NCBI GenBank assembly: GCA_905210085.1
Contig: CAJLVJ010000070.1
Span: 1 to 7,243, forward strand
Length of the DNA stretch: 7,243 nt
Direction: 5' to 3'
Source of the DNA: an uncultured Collinsella sp.
GTDB taxonomy: Bacteria > Actinomycetota > Coriobacteriia > Coriobacteriales > Coriobacteriaceae
In this document: in pieces, positions 1 to 6,250 of the stretch
How positions within the stretch are numbered: position 1 is the stretch's first letter
Layout: every line of letters starts with the position of its first letter
The notes under the pieces: model-generated
What the model was told of the DNA's origin: nothing
Database searches by the model: none
What the model saw: the letters and a program-made list of their open reading frames with translations, nothing else
Made by a program: the position numbers and the translations under genes

Positions 1-197
1 ATGACGTTGCCCAGGCCGTCGACCTTGACCTCGTCATAGCCAAGGCTCTCCATCTCGGCCTTGATGCAGGCAACAACCTCACCCTCCTCGCAGGACTCAG
101 AGGGGTGGGAGATCATAGCGCGCAGGAAGCGAGTCATATCAGCACGATGAGACTCAGCAGCAGCCTTGATAGCGTCGAAATCGAGTTCTTTAGCCAT
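1..197 (-). CDS. ygeY: YgeY-type M20 family hydrolase, N-terminal part (cut by window edge)
   Basis: Only the first 65 codons are inside the window; the gene continues beyond position 1. The visible protein starts MAKELDFDAIKAAAESHRAD and continues through FLRAMISHPSES, an EMESLGYDEV segment and VDGLGNV. This is the typical N-terminal lead-in of M20/M28-type zinc metallohydrolases, in which a helical start is followed by a PSxS segment, a helix ending LGxDEV and a strand ending GNV. The metal-ligand motifs lie further on and cannot be seen. The start ATG at 197-195 has a Shine-Dalgarno GAAAGG (complement of 207-212) about nine bases upstream. The gene lies 74 bp downstream of dpaL on the same strand, the order known from the E. 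coli ygeX-ygeY cluster, and that neighbourhood is the main reason for choosing YgeY over other M20 peptidases such as ArgE, DapE or PepV. YgeY proteins are described as selenium-metabolism-linked hydrolases; the exact substrate is uncertain. Confidence 0.82.
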   Translation of the reverse strand, partial: MAKELDFDAIKAAAESHRADMTRFLRAMISHPSESCEEGEVVACIKAEMESLGYDEVKVDGLGNV

Positions 198-237
198 TGT
201 TCATAACCTTTCAAACGAAGGAATCTACCTGTGAGGT

Positions 238-264
238 GGCGGAGCGATACCTATTTACTCCGCC
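238..264 (-). promoter_or_regulatory. Intercistronic hairpin between dpaL and ygeY
   Basis: The seven-base arms GGCGGAG (238-244) and CTCCGCC (258-264) are perfectly complementary around a 13-base AT-rich loop. The hairpin begins 8 bases after the dpaL stop (TAA at 274-272) and ends before the ygeY ribosome binding site, so it would form in the dpaL-ygeY transcript. No U-tract follows on the minus strand, so it is not a classical terminator. A role in mRNA stability or in setting the dpaL:ygeY ratio is inference. Confidence 0.45.
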
Positions 265-271
265 CCAACGA

Positions 272-1486
272 TTAGCAAGTGGGATATTCGCCTTCCCAAA
301 CAATGCGGCGATACTGGTCGGGATCCGTATCGCCCTCGGTGGAGAAGCAGAGCACGGAGCTCGTCTTGTCCAGGCCGATGAGCTCCTTGAGCTCGGCGTA
401 CTCGGGATCGAGCATGAGAGTCTCGACCAGGCCGGTGGTCACAGCGCCGGACTCGCCGGAGATGACGCGCGGGTCGCCCTTCTCGGGAGCGCCCAGGGTG
501 CGCATGCCGCGAGCGGTGACCCAGTCGGGGCAGGACACGAAGGCGGTGGCGTGGTTGCGCAGGATATCCCAGCCCAGGATGTTGGGCTCGCCGCAGCACA
601 GACCGGCCATGATGGAGGGCATGTCACCGTCCACGATGCGCGGATCGCCGTCGCCGGCGGCAGCGCCCTTGTACAGGCAGGCGGCAGGCGCGCACTCAAC
701 CACGACGAAAGTGGGCGGGTTATCGGGATACAGGTTGGTGAAGTAGCCCACCACGGCGCCGGCGAGCGAACCCACGCCAGCCTGGACAAACACGTGCGTC
801 GGGCGGTTGATGGCCATCTCGCGCAGCTGCTCGGCAGCCTCGGAAGCCATGGTGCCGTAACCCTCCATGATCCAGGACGGGATCTTCTCGTAGCCCTCCC
901 AGGCGGTGTCCTGAACGATGACGCCACGCTCGCAGGCGTCAGCCTCGGCGGCGGCCATGCGCACGCACTCGTCGTAGTTGACCTCTTCGATGGTCACCGT
1001 GGCGCCCTCGGCGGCGATGTTATCGAAGCGGGGCTTGGTAGAACCCTTGGGCATGTGCACGACGGCCTTCTGGCCCAGCTTGTTGGCAGCCCATGCCACG
1101 CCGCGGCCATGGTTGCCGTCGGTGGCGGTAAAGAAGGTAGCCTGGCCAAAGTCCTTGGCCAGCTGATCGGAAGTCAGGTAATCGAAGGTGCACTCGGCAA
1201 CGTCCTTGCCGGTCTCGTCGGCAATGTAGTTGGCCATGGCAAACGAACCGCCCAGAACCTTAAAGGCGTTGAGGCCAAAGCGATAGCTCTCGTCCTTAAC
1301 GCACAGGTTGGACAGGCCCAGGCGCGCAGCCTGGCCGTCCAGGCGGGCAAGCGGAGTGACGGTGTACTGGGGGAACGACTGGTGGAAGGCGCGGGCCTTC
1401 TTCACGTGGTCGAGACTCATGATTCCCAAGTGCTTGTCATCGCTCTTGGGCATCGTGTTGCCCGCCCACTGGATCTTATCGGCCAT
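272..1486 (-). CDS. dpaL: 2,3-Diaminopropionate ammonia-lyase (PLP-dependent)
   Basis: This 404-residue protein matches the DpaL/YgeX family along its full length. The family cleaves 2,3-diaminopropionate to pyruvate and two ammonia molecules using pyridoxal phosphate in the cytoplasm. Visible family signatures are the PLP-lysine segment SYRFGLNAFKVLGGS (lysine 76, equivalent to K77 of the E. coli enzyme), TATDGNHGRG with Asp123 (equivalent to E. coli D120), VQDTAWEGY with Asp193 (equivalent to D189), and the cofactor phosphate loop QAGVGSLAG (235-243). All residues expected for catalysis are present and the length is normal (about 400). The start at 1486 has a strong AAGGAG Shine-Dalgarno (complement of 1495-1500) eight bases upstream. 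It is the first gene of a minus-strand operon with ygeY, and a divergent YheO-like regulator across the intergenic region is the likely controller. In E. coli this gene sits in a cluster with ygeW, ygeY, hyuA and selenium/xanthine dehydrogenase-like genes. In gut anaerobes such clusters have been tied to urate and purine breakdown, so that role is possible but is inference here. Confidence 0.95.
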   Translation of the reverse strand: MADKIQWAGNTMPKSDDKHLGIMSLDHVKKARAFHQSFPQYTVTPLARLDGQAARLGLSNLCVKDESYRFGLNAFKVLGGSFAMANYIADETGKDVAECTFDYLTSDQLAKDFGQATFFTATDGNHGRGVAWAANKLGQKAVVHMPKGSTKPRFDNIAAEGATVTIEEVNYDECVRMAAAEADACERGVIVQDTAWEGYEKIPSWIMEGYGTMASEAAEQLREMAINRPTHVFVQAGVGSLAGAVVGYFTNLYPDNPPTFVVVECAPAACLYKGAAAGDGDPRIVDGDMPSIMAGLCCGEPNILGWDILRNHATAFVSCPDWVTARGMRTLGAPEKGDPRVISGESGAVTTGLVETLMLDPEYAELKELIGLDKTSSVLCFSTEGDTDPDQYRRIVWEGEYPTC

Positions 1487-1572
1487 ACGGTGAACTCCTT
1501 AAGTCCTCTCTTGCCGGCCCCCGCATACGCGTTTCAGCCCGATCCCATTCACACGGCTGAACTTTTATGTGG

Positions 1573-1625
1573 ATGCCAAACAAAAAGTTTGTTAGTAATG
1601 TTCTATCACACTTTTTGATTGGCAT
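1573..1625. promoter_or_regulatory. Imperfect inverted repeat in divergent promoter region, candidate operator
   Basis: The arm at 1573-1591 and the arm at 1607-1625 are reverse complements at 17 of 19 positions (differences at the third and twelfth bases of the right arm), separated by 15 bp. Each arm has a TGCCAA part followed by an A5/T5 run. The left arm also contains a small internal palindrome, AACAAA-AAG-TTTGTT (1579-1593). The arm centres are 34 bp apart, about three helical turns, so both arms would face the same side of the DNA. The site lies between dpaL and the YheO-like regulator gene and is therefore a candidate binding site for that regulator. Binding is inferred. Confidence 0.5.
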
Positions 1626-1700
1626 ACCTAACGAATTGTTTGTTGCCGTAATCGGTACTTTTTCGCCGCCGAACGGTCATGAATTGCCTTGTTGATGGAT

Positions 1701-1728
1701 TTGTTTGCGGTCAAGTGTGGTTTATGGC
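1701..1728 (+). promoter_or_regulatory. Weak candidate promoter of the YheO-like regulator
   Basis: A TTGTTT hexamer (1701-1706) is followed after 16 bases by TATGGC (1723-1728), which would start transcription near 1735, some 30 bases before the regulator's ATG at 1764. Two AAGTGTG-type words (1712-1719 and 1728-1736) overlap it, and their reverse complement occurs in the right arm of the inverted repeat (1607-1616). They may be extra regulator half-sites. The match to the consensus is poor; this is a suggestion only. Confidence 0.25.
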
Positions 1729-1763
1729 AAAGTGTGCCCAAACTAATTTTTAGGAAGGCACCC

Positions 1764-2417
1764 ATGACCCCCGCACAGATTGAGTTTTACAAGCGCCTCG
1801 CACACGGTCTGGCGCTCCAATTTGGCCCCAACTGCGAAGTCGTCGTCCACGATCTGGAGACCGAGGACGTGGACCACTCCATCGTAGTGATCGAAAACGG
1901 CCACGTCAGCGGGCGCAAACTGGGTGACGGCCCCAGTCATATTGTGTTTGAGTCCATGCACGAGGGCACCACCGACGTGCACGACCGCGAGCCATACCTC
2001 ACCAAAACCACCGATGGCAAGCTGCTCAAGTCCTCGACCATCTTTATCCGCAACGACGAGGGCAAGCCCGTCGGCATTTTGGGCATCAACTTTGACATTA
2101 CGCTTATGAAGGCTCTTGAGCGTTCGCTCGACGCCTTTACCGGCACCGGCGGCACGGGCTATACCGAGCCCGAGCCCATTACCAAGAACATCGGCGACCT
2201 GCTCGAGGACCTGCTGCACGAGTGCGAGCAGTTTGTGGGCAAGCCCGCGGCACTCATGACCAAAGACGAGCGCATTCGTGCCATTGGCTACCTCGACCGT
2301 CGCGGTGCCTTCCTCATTTCCAAGTCGAGCGAGCGCGCCTGCGAGTTCTTTGGCATCTCCAAGTACAGCTTCTATAGCTACCTCAATGAGGCCAAGGCGG
2401 CGGCCGGCGACAAGTAG
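1764..2417 (+). CDS. YheO-like PAS and HTH transcriptional regulator
   Basis: The protein has 217 residues from the ATG at 1764, chosen because AGGAAGG (1752-1758) sits five bases upstream; the reading frame stays open upstream but without a good start. Residues 1 to about 115 form a YheO-type PAS-like sensor domain (VVVHDLETEDVDHSIVVIEN, then TKTTDGKLLKSSTIFIRND and GKPVGILGINFDIT). Residues about 142-212 form the YheO-type helix-turn-helix domain (MTKDERIRAIGYLDRRGAFLI, then ACEFFGISKYSFYSYLNEAK). This two-domain layout is that of E. coli YheO and the DauR regulators of D-amino-acid catabolism, and the length fits (about 220-240). The linker (about 125-140) is Gly/Thr/Pro-rich. It is transcribed divergently from dpaL-ygeY across 277 bp, which suggests local control of the ammonia-lyase operon by a small-molecule signal, perhaps an amino acid or pathway intermediate. 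The ligand and the direction of control cannot be read from the sequence. Confidence 0.9.
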   Translation: MTPAQIEFYKRLAHGLALQFGPNCEVVVHDLETEDVDHSIVVIENGHVSGRKLGDGPSHIVFESMHEGTTDVHDREPYLTKTTDGKLLKSSTIFIRNDEGKPVGILGINFDITLMKALERSLDAFTGTGGTGYTEPEPITKNIGDLLEDLLHECEQFVGKPAALMTKDERIRAIGYLDRRGAFLISKSSERACEFFGISKYSFYSYLNEAKAAAGDK

Positions 2418-2419
2418 GC

Positions 2420-2456
2420 ACTCGCCTGGATTGCCCCTCCCCTTTTGGGCGCGAGT
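2420..2456 (+). terminator. Stem-loop after regulator gene, possible terminator
   Basis: The outer arms ACTCGC (2420-2425) and GCGAGT (2451-2456) enclose the inner arms GCCC (2433-2436) and GGGC (2447-2450). The structure begins three bases after the regulator's stop codon. No T-run follows it, so intrinsic termination is uncertain; it may instead protect the 3' end or assist Rho-dependent termination. Confidence 0.35.
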
Positions 2457-2500
2457 TCTGGAAAGCACGAATCCAAGACCGAGCCGCTTGGGAAGTTCCA

Positions 2501-2506
2501 TATAAT
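2501..2506 (+). promoter_or_regulatory. Perfect -10 box (TATAAT) of the membrane protein gene
   Basis: A consensus TATAAT lies at 2501-2506 with a predicted transcription start near 2513, about 28 bases before the chosen ATG at 2541. The -35 region (around 2477-2483) has no good TTGACA match. The location in a non-coding gap, after a hairpin and before a ribosome binding site, supports a separate promoter for the downstream gene. Confidence 0.55.
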
Positions 2507-2540
2507 CGATGTCATTAGTATTTCGAAAGGATGGGACAGA

Positions 2541-3527
2541 ATGGCGCTGAGCAAGGCATCATGCACCGGTCGCGGATTGATTCCGGCAAATGGTGGACAT
2601 GTGCACCACATGTTCGATGAGAGTGAAGACGACCTGTTTTCGCTGAGCCTTGACGACGTGATGGATGATCGCCCGTGGACCGCCGACGAACTCATGGGCG
2701 GCGGGGCTCGCCCGTCAAGTCCCAATCCCGCACTTGCGCCTAAGACCGCATCTGCGCCGACTCCTGCGCAGCCGGCTGTTTCGACGCCCGCGCCTACACC
2801 CGCACCCACTTCGGCGCCCACGCCCGCTCCCCGCCCCGCAAGCGACCCGTCCGAGACGGCGGCATTTCTCGCTGCAGCGACGCAGGGCAAATCGGCCGAC
2901 AGCACCGTTATGTACAGCGCCCAGCAGTTGCCTGTTCCTGCGGCACGCAAGCCTCCGGTCGCAAGGCTCGATGAGCCCGTTGCCCATCAGGTTGCCTACG
3001 ATTCCTGGGCTGCAGCCGATCTGGATGAGACCTCTGCCGGCATGCCGGCGCTTGATGTTCCAGTTAACCCGCTTTTTGCCGCCAACACGAGCGCCGCGGA
3101 CTATGAGGGCGGTGCGGCATATTCCGATTATTCCGATGGCTATGCTGGCAACGGTCGCATCGAGACCGAGGATTATGGCACCGCATCGAGCGATTATCTC
3201 AACGATCCGTACGCTGCCACGCCCGCACCGGAATATGACCCGGAGGCCGCGTCCGCGCCGGCGTATACCAAAAGCACGGGCGAAGAGCGCTTCGCCGATT
3301 ATTACGCCGAGGAAAAGGCGCTGCGTTTCTCAGAATTTCCGCAGGCAGTCAAGGTTGCCTTTATCGCCATTATCATTGCCCTGCTCGGTGTCATTGCGTT
3401 TGAGGGATTCCAGCTGTTCCGCGGCCCCACCCAAGCGGAGTCGGAAACCCAGCAAAAAGAGGACGATAACCAGTACCTGGACATCAACACCCTCAAGGGC
3501 GACCCCAACGACGGAGACGACGAGTAG
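2541..3527 (+). CDS. Pro/Ala-rich single-pass membrane protein of unknown function
   Basis: I do not recognise a named family. From the ATG at 2541 the protein has 328 residues; this start has AAAGGA (2526-2531) nine bases upstream and a TATAAT promoter before it. A second in-frame ATG at 2610 begins the more natural-looking MFDESEDDLFSLSLDDVMDD and could be the true start, though its Shine-Dalgarno is poor. Visible parts are an acidic segment (24-50), a low-complexity Pro/Ala/Thr linker (about 58-103, with repeated TPAP units), a variable middle, an acidic Tyr/Asp-rich stretch (187-245), one hydrophobic helix (about 270-290, VAFIAIIIALLGVIAFEGF), and a short acidic tail (about 296-328). There is no signal peptide or lipobox. 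The bulk of the protein is probably cytoplasmic with a C-terminal anchor and a short external tail, but this topology is inferred. No catalytic motif is seen; a scaffold or envelope-associated role is possible but unsupported. Confidence 0.8.
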   Translation: MALSKASCTGRGLIPANGGHVHHMFDESEDDLFSLSLDDVMDDRPWTADELMGGGARPSSPNPALAPKTASAPTPAQPAVSTPAPTPAPTSAPTPAPRPASDPSETAAFLAAATQGKSADSTVMYSAQQLPVPAARKPPVARLDEPVAHQVAYDSWAAADLDETSAGMPALDVPVNPLFAANTSAADYEGGAAYSDYSDGYAGNGRIETEDYGTASSDYLNDPYAATPAPEYDPEAASAPAYTKSTGEERFADYYAEEKALRFSEFPQAVKVAFIAIIIALLGVIAFEGFQLFRGPTQAESETQQKEDDNQYLDINTLKGDPNDGDDE

Positions 3528-3560
3528 CGAGGGCTGAAGGCAGCCGCAGGATCCCGCATT

Positions 3561-3587
3561 CAGCACCAGCTTCTAAGTGCTGTTTTG
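3561..3587 (+). terminator. Intrinsic terminator after membrane protein gene
   Basis: The arms CAGCAC (3561-3566) and GTGCTG (3577-3582) form a six-base-pair stem with a 10-base loop, directly followed by TTTT (3583-3586). It lies 33 bases after the stop codon of the preceding gene. The stem is short but the layout is standard for Rho-independent termination on the plus strand. Confidence 0.65.
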
Positions 3588-3597
3588 TCATCCAGCT

Positions 3598-3652
3598 ACA
3601 CTTTTCCGAAGTTTTAAGGTGCCTATTTCGACACTTTTCCGGATTTTATACT
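3598..3652 (+). promoter_or_regulatory. Tandem ACACTTTTCCG repeats ending in a -10-like box
   Basis: An 11-base word, ACACTTTTCCG, occurs at 3598-3608 and again at 3631-3641, exactly 33 bp apart. Both copies are followed by T-rich sequence (AAGTTTTA and GATTTTATA). The second copy runs into TATACT (3647-3652), a near-consensus -10 box; no convincing -35 is seen at the right distance. The predicted transcription start is near 3659, only about six bases before the ATG of the next gene. The paired words three helical turns apart could be activator or repressor sites. Confidence 0.4.
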
Positions 3653-3664
3653 CTGTCCCTCCAG

Positions 3665-3958
3665 ATGCGCTTTACGGTGCAGGCGTTGGAAGAAGGGCCA
3701 TGTGCCGCTGGCGGCCCACATGTTCTGCAGATCAAGCTGCTCGGAGACGACTCGCGCGAGCCGTCCAGCTGGAAGCTCTTTGCCGACGGCGCGTGCGTTG
3801 CAGACGGATCCGGCGCCTTTGCCCGCGAGTGCTTCTGCGAGGGCGCCGAGGTGTTTCTGGACCTGTGCCGCGACGCCGTACGCGCAACCGAGCTGTACCA
3901 GTGGAGCCAGAGGGAGTACGAGCTGCTGAGTGCGGCCCGCAGGATCGTAAGGGTGTAG
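3665..3958 (+). CDS. Small Cys-containing protein of unknown function
   Basis: This 97-residue protein belongs to no family I recognise. It is accepted as a gene because its codons end mostly in G or C as in the neighbouring genes, its composition is protein-like, and it fills the gap between two terminator-type hairpins. It starts MRFTVQALEEGPC and has alternating hydrophobic strands (VLQIKLLGDD, SSWKLFADGACVADG), an amphipathic middle (AEVFLDLCRDAVRATELYQW) and a basic C-terminus (ARRIVRV). Five cysteines (13, 44, 56, 58, 68) include a CFC pair, but there is no regular CxxC metal-binding pair. No signal peptide or membrane segment is seen. No upstream in-frame ATG, GTG or TTG exists back to at least 3560. 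There is no Shine-Dalgarno before 3665, and a TATACT box ends only 12 bases before it, so translation may be near-leaderless. The other long frames over this stretch are overlapping shadows. Confidence 0.62.
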   Translation: MRFTVQALEEGPCAAGGPHVLQIKLLGDDSREPSSWKLFADGACVADGSGAFARECFCEGAEVFLDLCRDAVRATELYQWSQREYELLSAARRIVRV

Positions 3959-3996
3959 ACGGGCGGACGAGCCATCGACGATTTTGAGCTGGCAAG

Positions 3997-4019
3997 GGCC
4001 GGGAACTAGATTCCCGGCC
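3997..4019. terminator. Strong hairpin between convergent genes, likely bidirectional terminator
   Basis: The arms GGCCGGGAA (3997-4005) and TTCCCGGCC (4011-4019) pair perfectly over nine base pairs with the five-base loop CTAGA. The hairpin lies 38 bases after the small plus-strand gene and 6 bases beyond the stop codon of the convergent minus-strand nuclease gene. The flanks are only weakly T-rich (TTC on the plus side, CTT on the minus side), so termination efficiency is uncertain, but the convergent setting fits a shared terminator. Confidence 0.6.
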
Positions 4020-4025
4020 TTCAAC

Positions 4026-6149
4026 CTAGCACTGCTTTATGAGATCGAGCACCGCAGGAATGTCATCGGCATTCCGAAGCGCAACGTAAGTGGGTAAGCC
4101 CGGGCCAAATCCACCCTGCGTACGCTTGTCCTGGCACATGTCCTCTGGATCCGTTAGATCATCCACACTCTTTGCCAAGCCAACGGCAATCCAACCACCG
4201 TTGCTGGTCCTGCCTACTAACACGGCATGCAGTTTTCGCTTGCCCGACCTGAAGCCTACATAGTACTTGGCAATATATGACTCCCACGAAGGGTTACCAC
4301 TCAGAACAGACTCGCACACCTCATCGAAAAGCTTCTGGTTGAGTCCACCTTCGGCAAAAGTGGGGTGATTCTCCTGCAGAGTCCAAATAGGCGCCTCGTC
4401 AGACTCCCCGCGAGAGAGGCGATACTTGTCGACGACATCTGCCGGAAGGTCGGGATATTTCCATATCTCACACGCCTCTTTCGCCAGATCGTCCGCGCGC
4501 TGCCTAATCTCCTCCTCGCCCCATTTTTCATGCGAGGCGATCGACTTGTTTAGGTAGAGCGGGCTGCATTTAAGCCCCACGTTCGGAAGATTGAGCTTAT
4601 CCGAGAACGACCGGTTTGAGTACTCCTGGTTGTAGCCCGTCAGCGTAAGATTTCCCAAGTTGTTGCACAGCCTGTCATGAATGTCTTCCCAGTTCTCGCC
4701 AAGCGATTTCTTCCAGCCGTGCTCACCATCGATCGTCTGGGGCATGACGTGCTCGATCTGGTAATCGTCAGCCGAGATGGGCTCCTTCGGGTGGTGCCAG
4801 TTCTCCATGCGCTCCAGGTAATAGCGCTTTTTAGAGAAGCGATTGTAACAGTCACGCGTCTTAAACTCCTCGACAAAATGCTCATCTGTCGGGAAGTATG
4901 CGGTCATACCGCTGCTATGGATAAGGAGCATCGCCGTAACGTACTCCTCTATATCATCCTGTTGCTCAAGGTTGCGATACATGCCGGCAAAGAAATTATT
5001 TAGGCCCGTGGTAAGCCTGCCGCAAACCGCACGCCTGAACAGGAACGACTCGATAGTCTCGCAGATACGTAAAAACGCATTGCGGTCTAGTCCATTCCCC
5101 TCGTAAACCGAATAAAGCAACATTAAGAGGGGCCTTATCTGCTTCACGTCGAGGCTTACGATTCTGCCGAACACTCGGCGCAGTCCGTCGTCCTTCTCCT
5201 TACCAAGGAACAGACTGACGTATCTATGTGCATACCCACGCAGCTCCTTAAGCAGGCCCTCGGTGTCACCATCGTAGTCGTCGGCGAAATAGCGCTTAAA
5301 CTCGTAGTAGGCCTCGTTCTCCTTCGGCATCCTATTGGGAACTTTGAGCCACAGCCAGTACCAGATAAATGCATTGAACTCTTCCTCGCCACCTTTTCCG
5401 AACAAGCGCTCAAGCGGACGCCAGTAACCCTCGTAGAGCTTGGTCTGCTCGTCGTTGGGAAGCGACATAAGAACGTAGTTACGAATGAGGTCAATAGGCG
5501 TGAGTGGCTTGCCCTTGGAGTTCATGGACTCAAATATGAGTTGGGCATTATCAACGCCAGCGGTGAGCTTAGTGTCGATGACCTGCACGCGGTTTAGCCC
5601 CGCCCAAAGCCTTGCAGGGTCGAATGATTTCCCGTGCATCTTTTCACGGAAGAACGCATGGTTCTCGACAATGCGATCCGATTTTTCATCTGGCACGGGA
5701 GACCCAGACACGATGGAGAACAGCGTCTCTTTATCGTCCTGCGAGAGCACCAGCTTGTAGCGCGCCAGACCGTTGTAGTCATCATCGTTAAAGAGGTAGT
5801 TCTTCCGCAGCGCTGAGATCTTGAGATCGCCAAGGAAGCCGGCCTTGTCGGGATTACCCTCCAGATAGTCAGCCAAGGCAGCAATCATCAACGAAAACGT
5901 CGTCATGCGCTGCTGTCCGTCAATCAGAAGCACGCGCGAAATGCTCGTGGCAGAGCTCTCGGACTCGGGGATATAAAGCATTGACCCCACGAAGTGCGAT
6001 ACGCCATCACGACCCGCTCGCATGACGTCATCCCAAAGCACCTCGCACTCTTTTACACTCCACGAGTAAACTCGCTGGTACACGGGAATGACGAACTGCA
6101 TCTTCGCCACGCCCATAAGGTCGAGTAGATTTGCCTCGGTTGCTTTCAT
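4026..6149 (-). CDS. Single-chain GmrSD-like DUF262/DUF1524 nuclease (type IV-like restriction)
   Basis: This 707-residue protein has the domain order of fused GmrS-GmrD proteins. An N-terminal DUF262 (ParB-like) domain shows FVIPVYQRVYSW (19-30), LLIDGQQRMTT (74-84) and FESMNSKGKPLTPIDLIRNY (206-225). In GmrSD this domain binds and hydrolyses nucleotide. A DUF1524 HNH-type nuclease domain follows, with YQIEHVMPQ (463-471; His467 as likely catalytic residue), NNLGNLTLT (496-504) and a YSNRSFSDK segment (510-518). The last 120 residues (about 588-707) resemble DUF5655: LFDEV, then YYVGFRSGKRKLHAVLVG, then a Gly-rich GGFGPGLPTYVALRNADDI segment. Family members (GmrSD, BrxU, SspE) cut phage DNA carrying modified bases or phosphorothioates; the modification recognised here is unknown. 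The start ATG at 6149 has AGGGAG (complement of 6159-6164) nine bases upstream. It is divergent from an hsdS gene, which suggests a defence island. All key motifs look intact. The GC is lower than in the catabolic genes to the left, which is compatible with horizontal transfer. Confidence 0.9.
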   Translation of the reverse strand: MKATEANLLDLMGVAKMQFVIPVYQRVYSWSVKECEVLWDDVMRAGRDGVSHFVGSMLYIPESESSATSISRVLLIDGQQRMTTFSLMIAALADYLEGNPDKAGFLGDLKISALRKNYLFNDDDYNGLARYKLVLSQDDKETLFSIVSGSPVPDEKSDRIVENHAFFREKMHGKSFDPARLWAGLNRVQVIDTKLTAGVDNAQLIFESMNSKGKPLTPIDLIRNYVLMSLPNDEQTKLYEGYWRPLERLFGKGGEEEFNAFIWYWLWLKVPNRMPKENEAYYEFKRYFADDYDGDTEGLLKELRGYAHRYVSLFLGKEKDDGLRRVFGRIVSLDVKQIRPLLMLLYSVYEGNGLDRNAFLRICETIESFLFRRAVCGRLTTGLNNFFAGMYRNLEQQDDIEEYVTAMLLIHSSGMTAYFPTDEHFVEEFKTRDCYNRFSKKRYYLERMENWHHPKEPISADDYQIEHVMPQTIDGEHGWKKSLGENWEDIHDRLCNNLGNLTLTGYNQEYSNRSFSDKLNLPNVGLKCSPLYLNKSIASHEKWGEEEIRQRADDLAKEACEIWKYPDLPADVVDKYRLSRGESDEAPIWTLQENHPTFAEGGLNQKLFDEVCESVLSGNPSWESYIAKYYVGFRSGKRKLHAVLVGRTSNGGWIAVGLAKSVDDLTDPEDMCQDKRTQGGFGPGLPTYVALRNADDIPAVLDLIKQC

Positions 6150-6250
6150 TTGCGTTTGCTCCCTTTTCTTGTTTTACGTCACCTACCGTCAGTCCTCCAC
6201 CGAACGGAGGGCGCTAAAGACGAGAGCATCGAAGCGCAGAAGCAACCGGG

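Noticed and set aside
197..1618. Long plus-strand open frame of 473 codons opposite dpaL
   Set aside because: It is antisense to a clearly recognised enzyme gene, is Gly/Ala/His/Val-rich with no family signal, and arises from the GC-biased third positions of dpaL.
1615..1637. TTGGCAT words in both arms of the inverted repeat as sigma-54 -24 elements
   Set aside because: The GC doublet of the -12 element is missing at the required ten-base spacing on both strands.
1689..1763. Upstream TTG start extending the YheO-like regulator by 25 residues
   Set aside because: The extension has no family similarity and would overlap the probable promoter. The ATG at 1764 has a good AGGAAGG and gives the usual family length.
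2665..3537. 290-codon plus-strand frame overlapping the membrane protein gene
   Set aside because: Its product is extremely Arg/Pro-rich without domain features, as expected for a shifted frame of a GC-rich Pro/Ala gene; the other frame has the promoter, ribosome binding site and membrane helix.
3577..4024. Other open frames (3577-3987 plus, 3623-4024 minus) over the small gene
   Set aside because: They overlap the 97-residue frame, lack ribosome binding sites, are Arg-rich or low in family-like character, and run through the terminator hairpins.
6194..6210. CCTCC/GGAGG palindrome upstream of hsdS
   Set aside because: A five-base stem with a seven-base loop and no T-run is too weak to call a terminator or operator. 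The GGAGG is also too far from the 6251 ATG to be its ribosome binding site.
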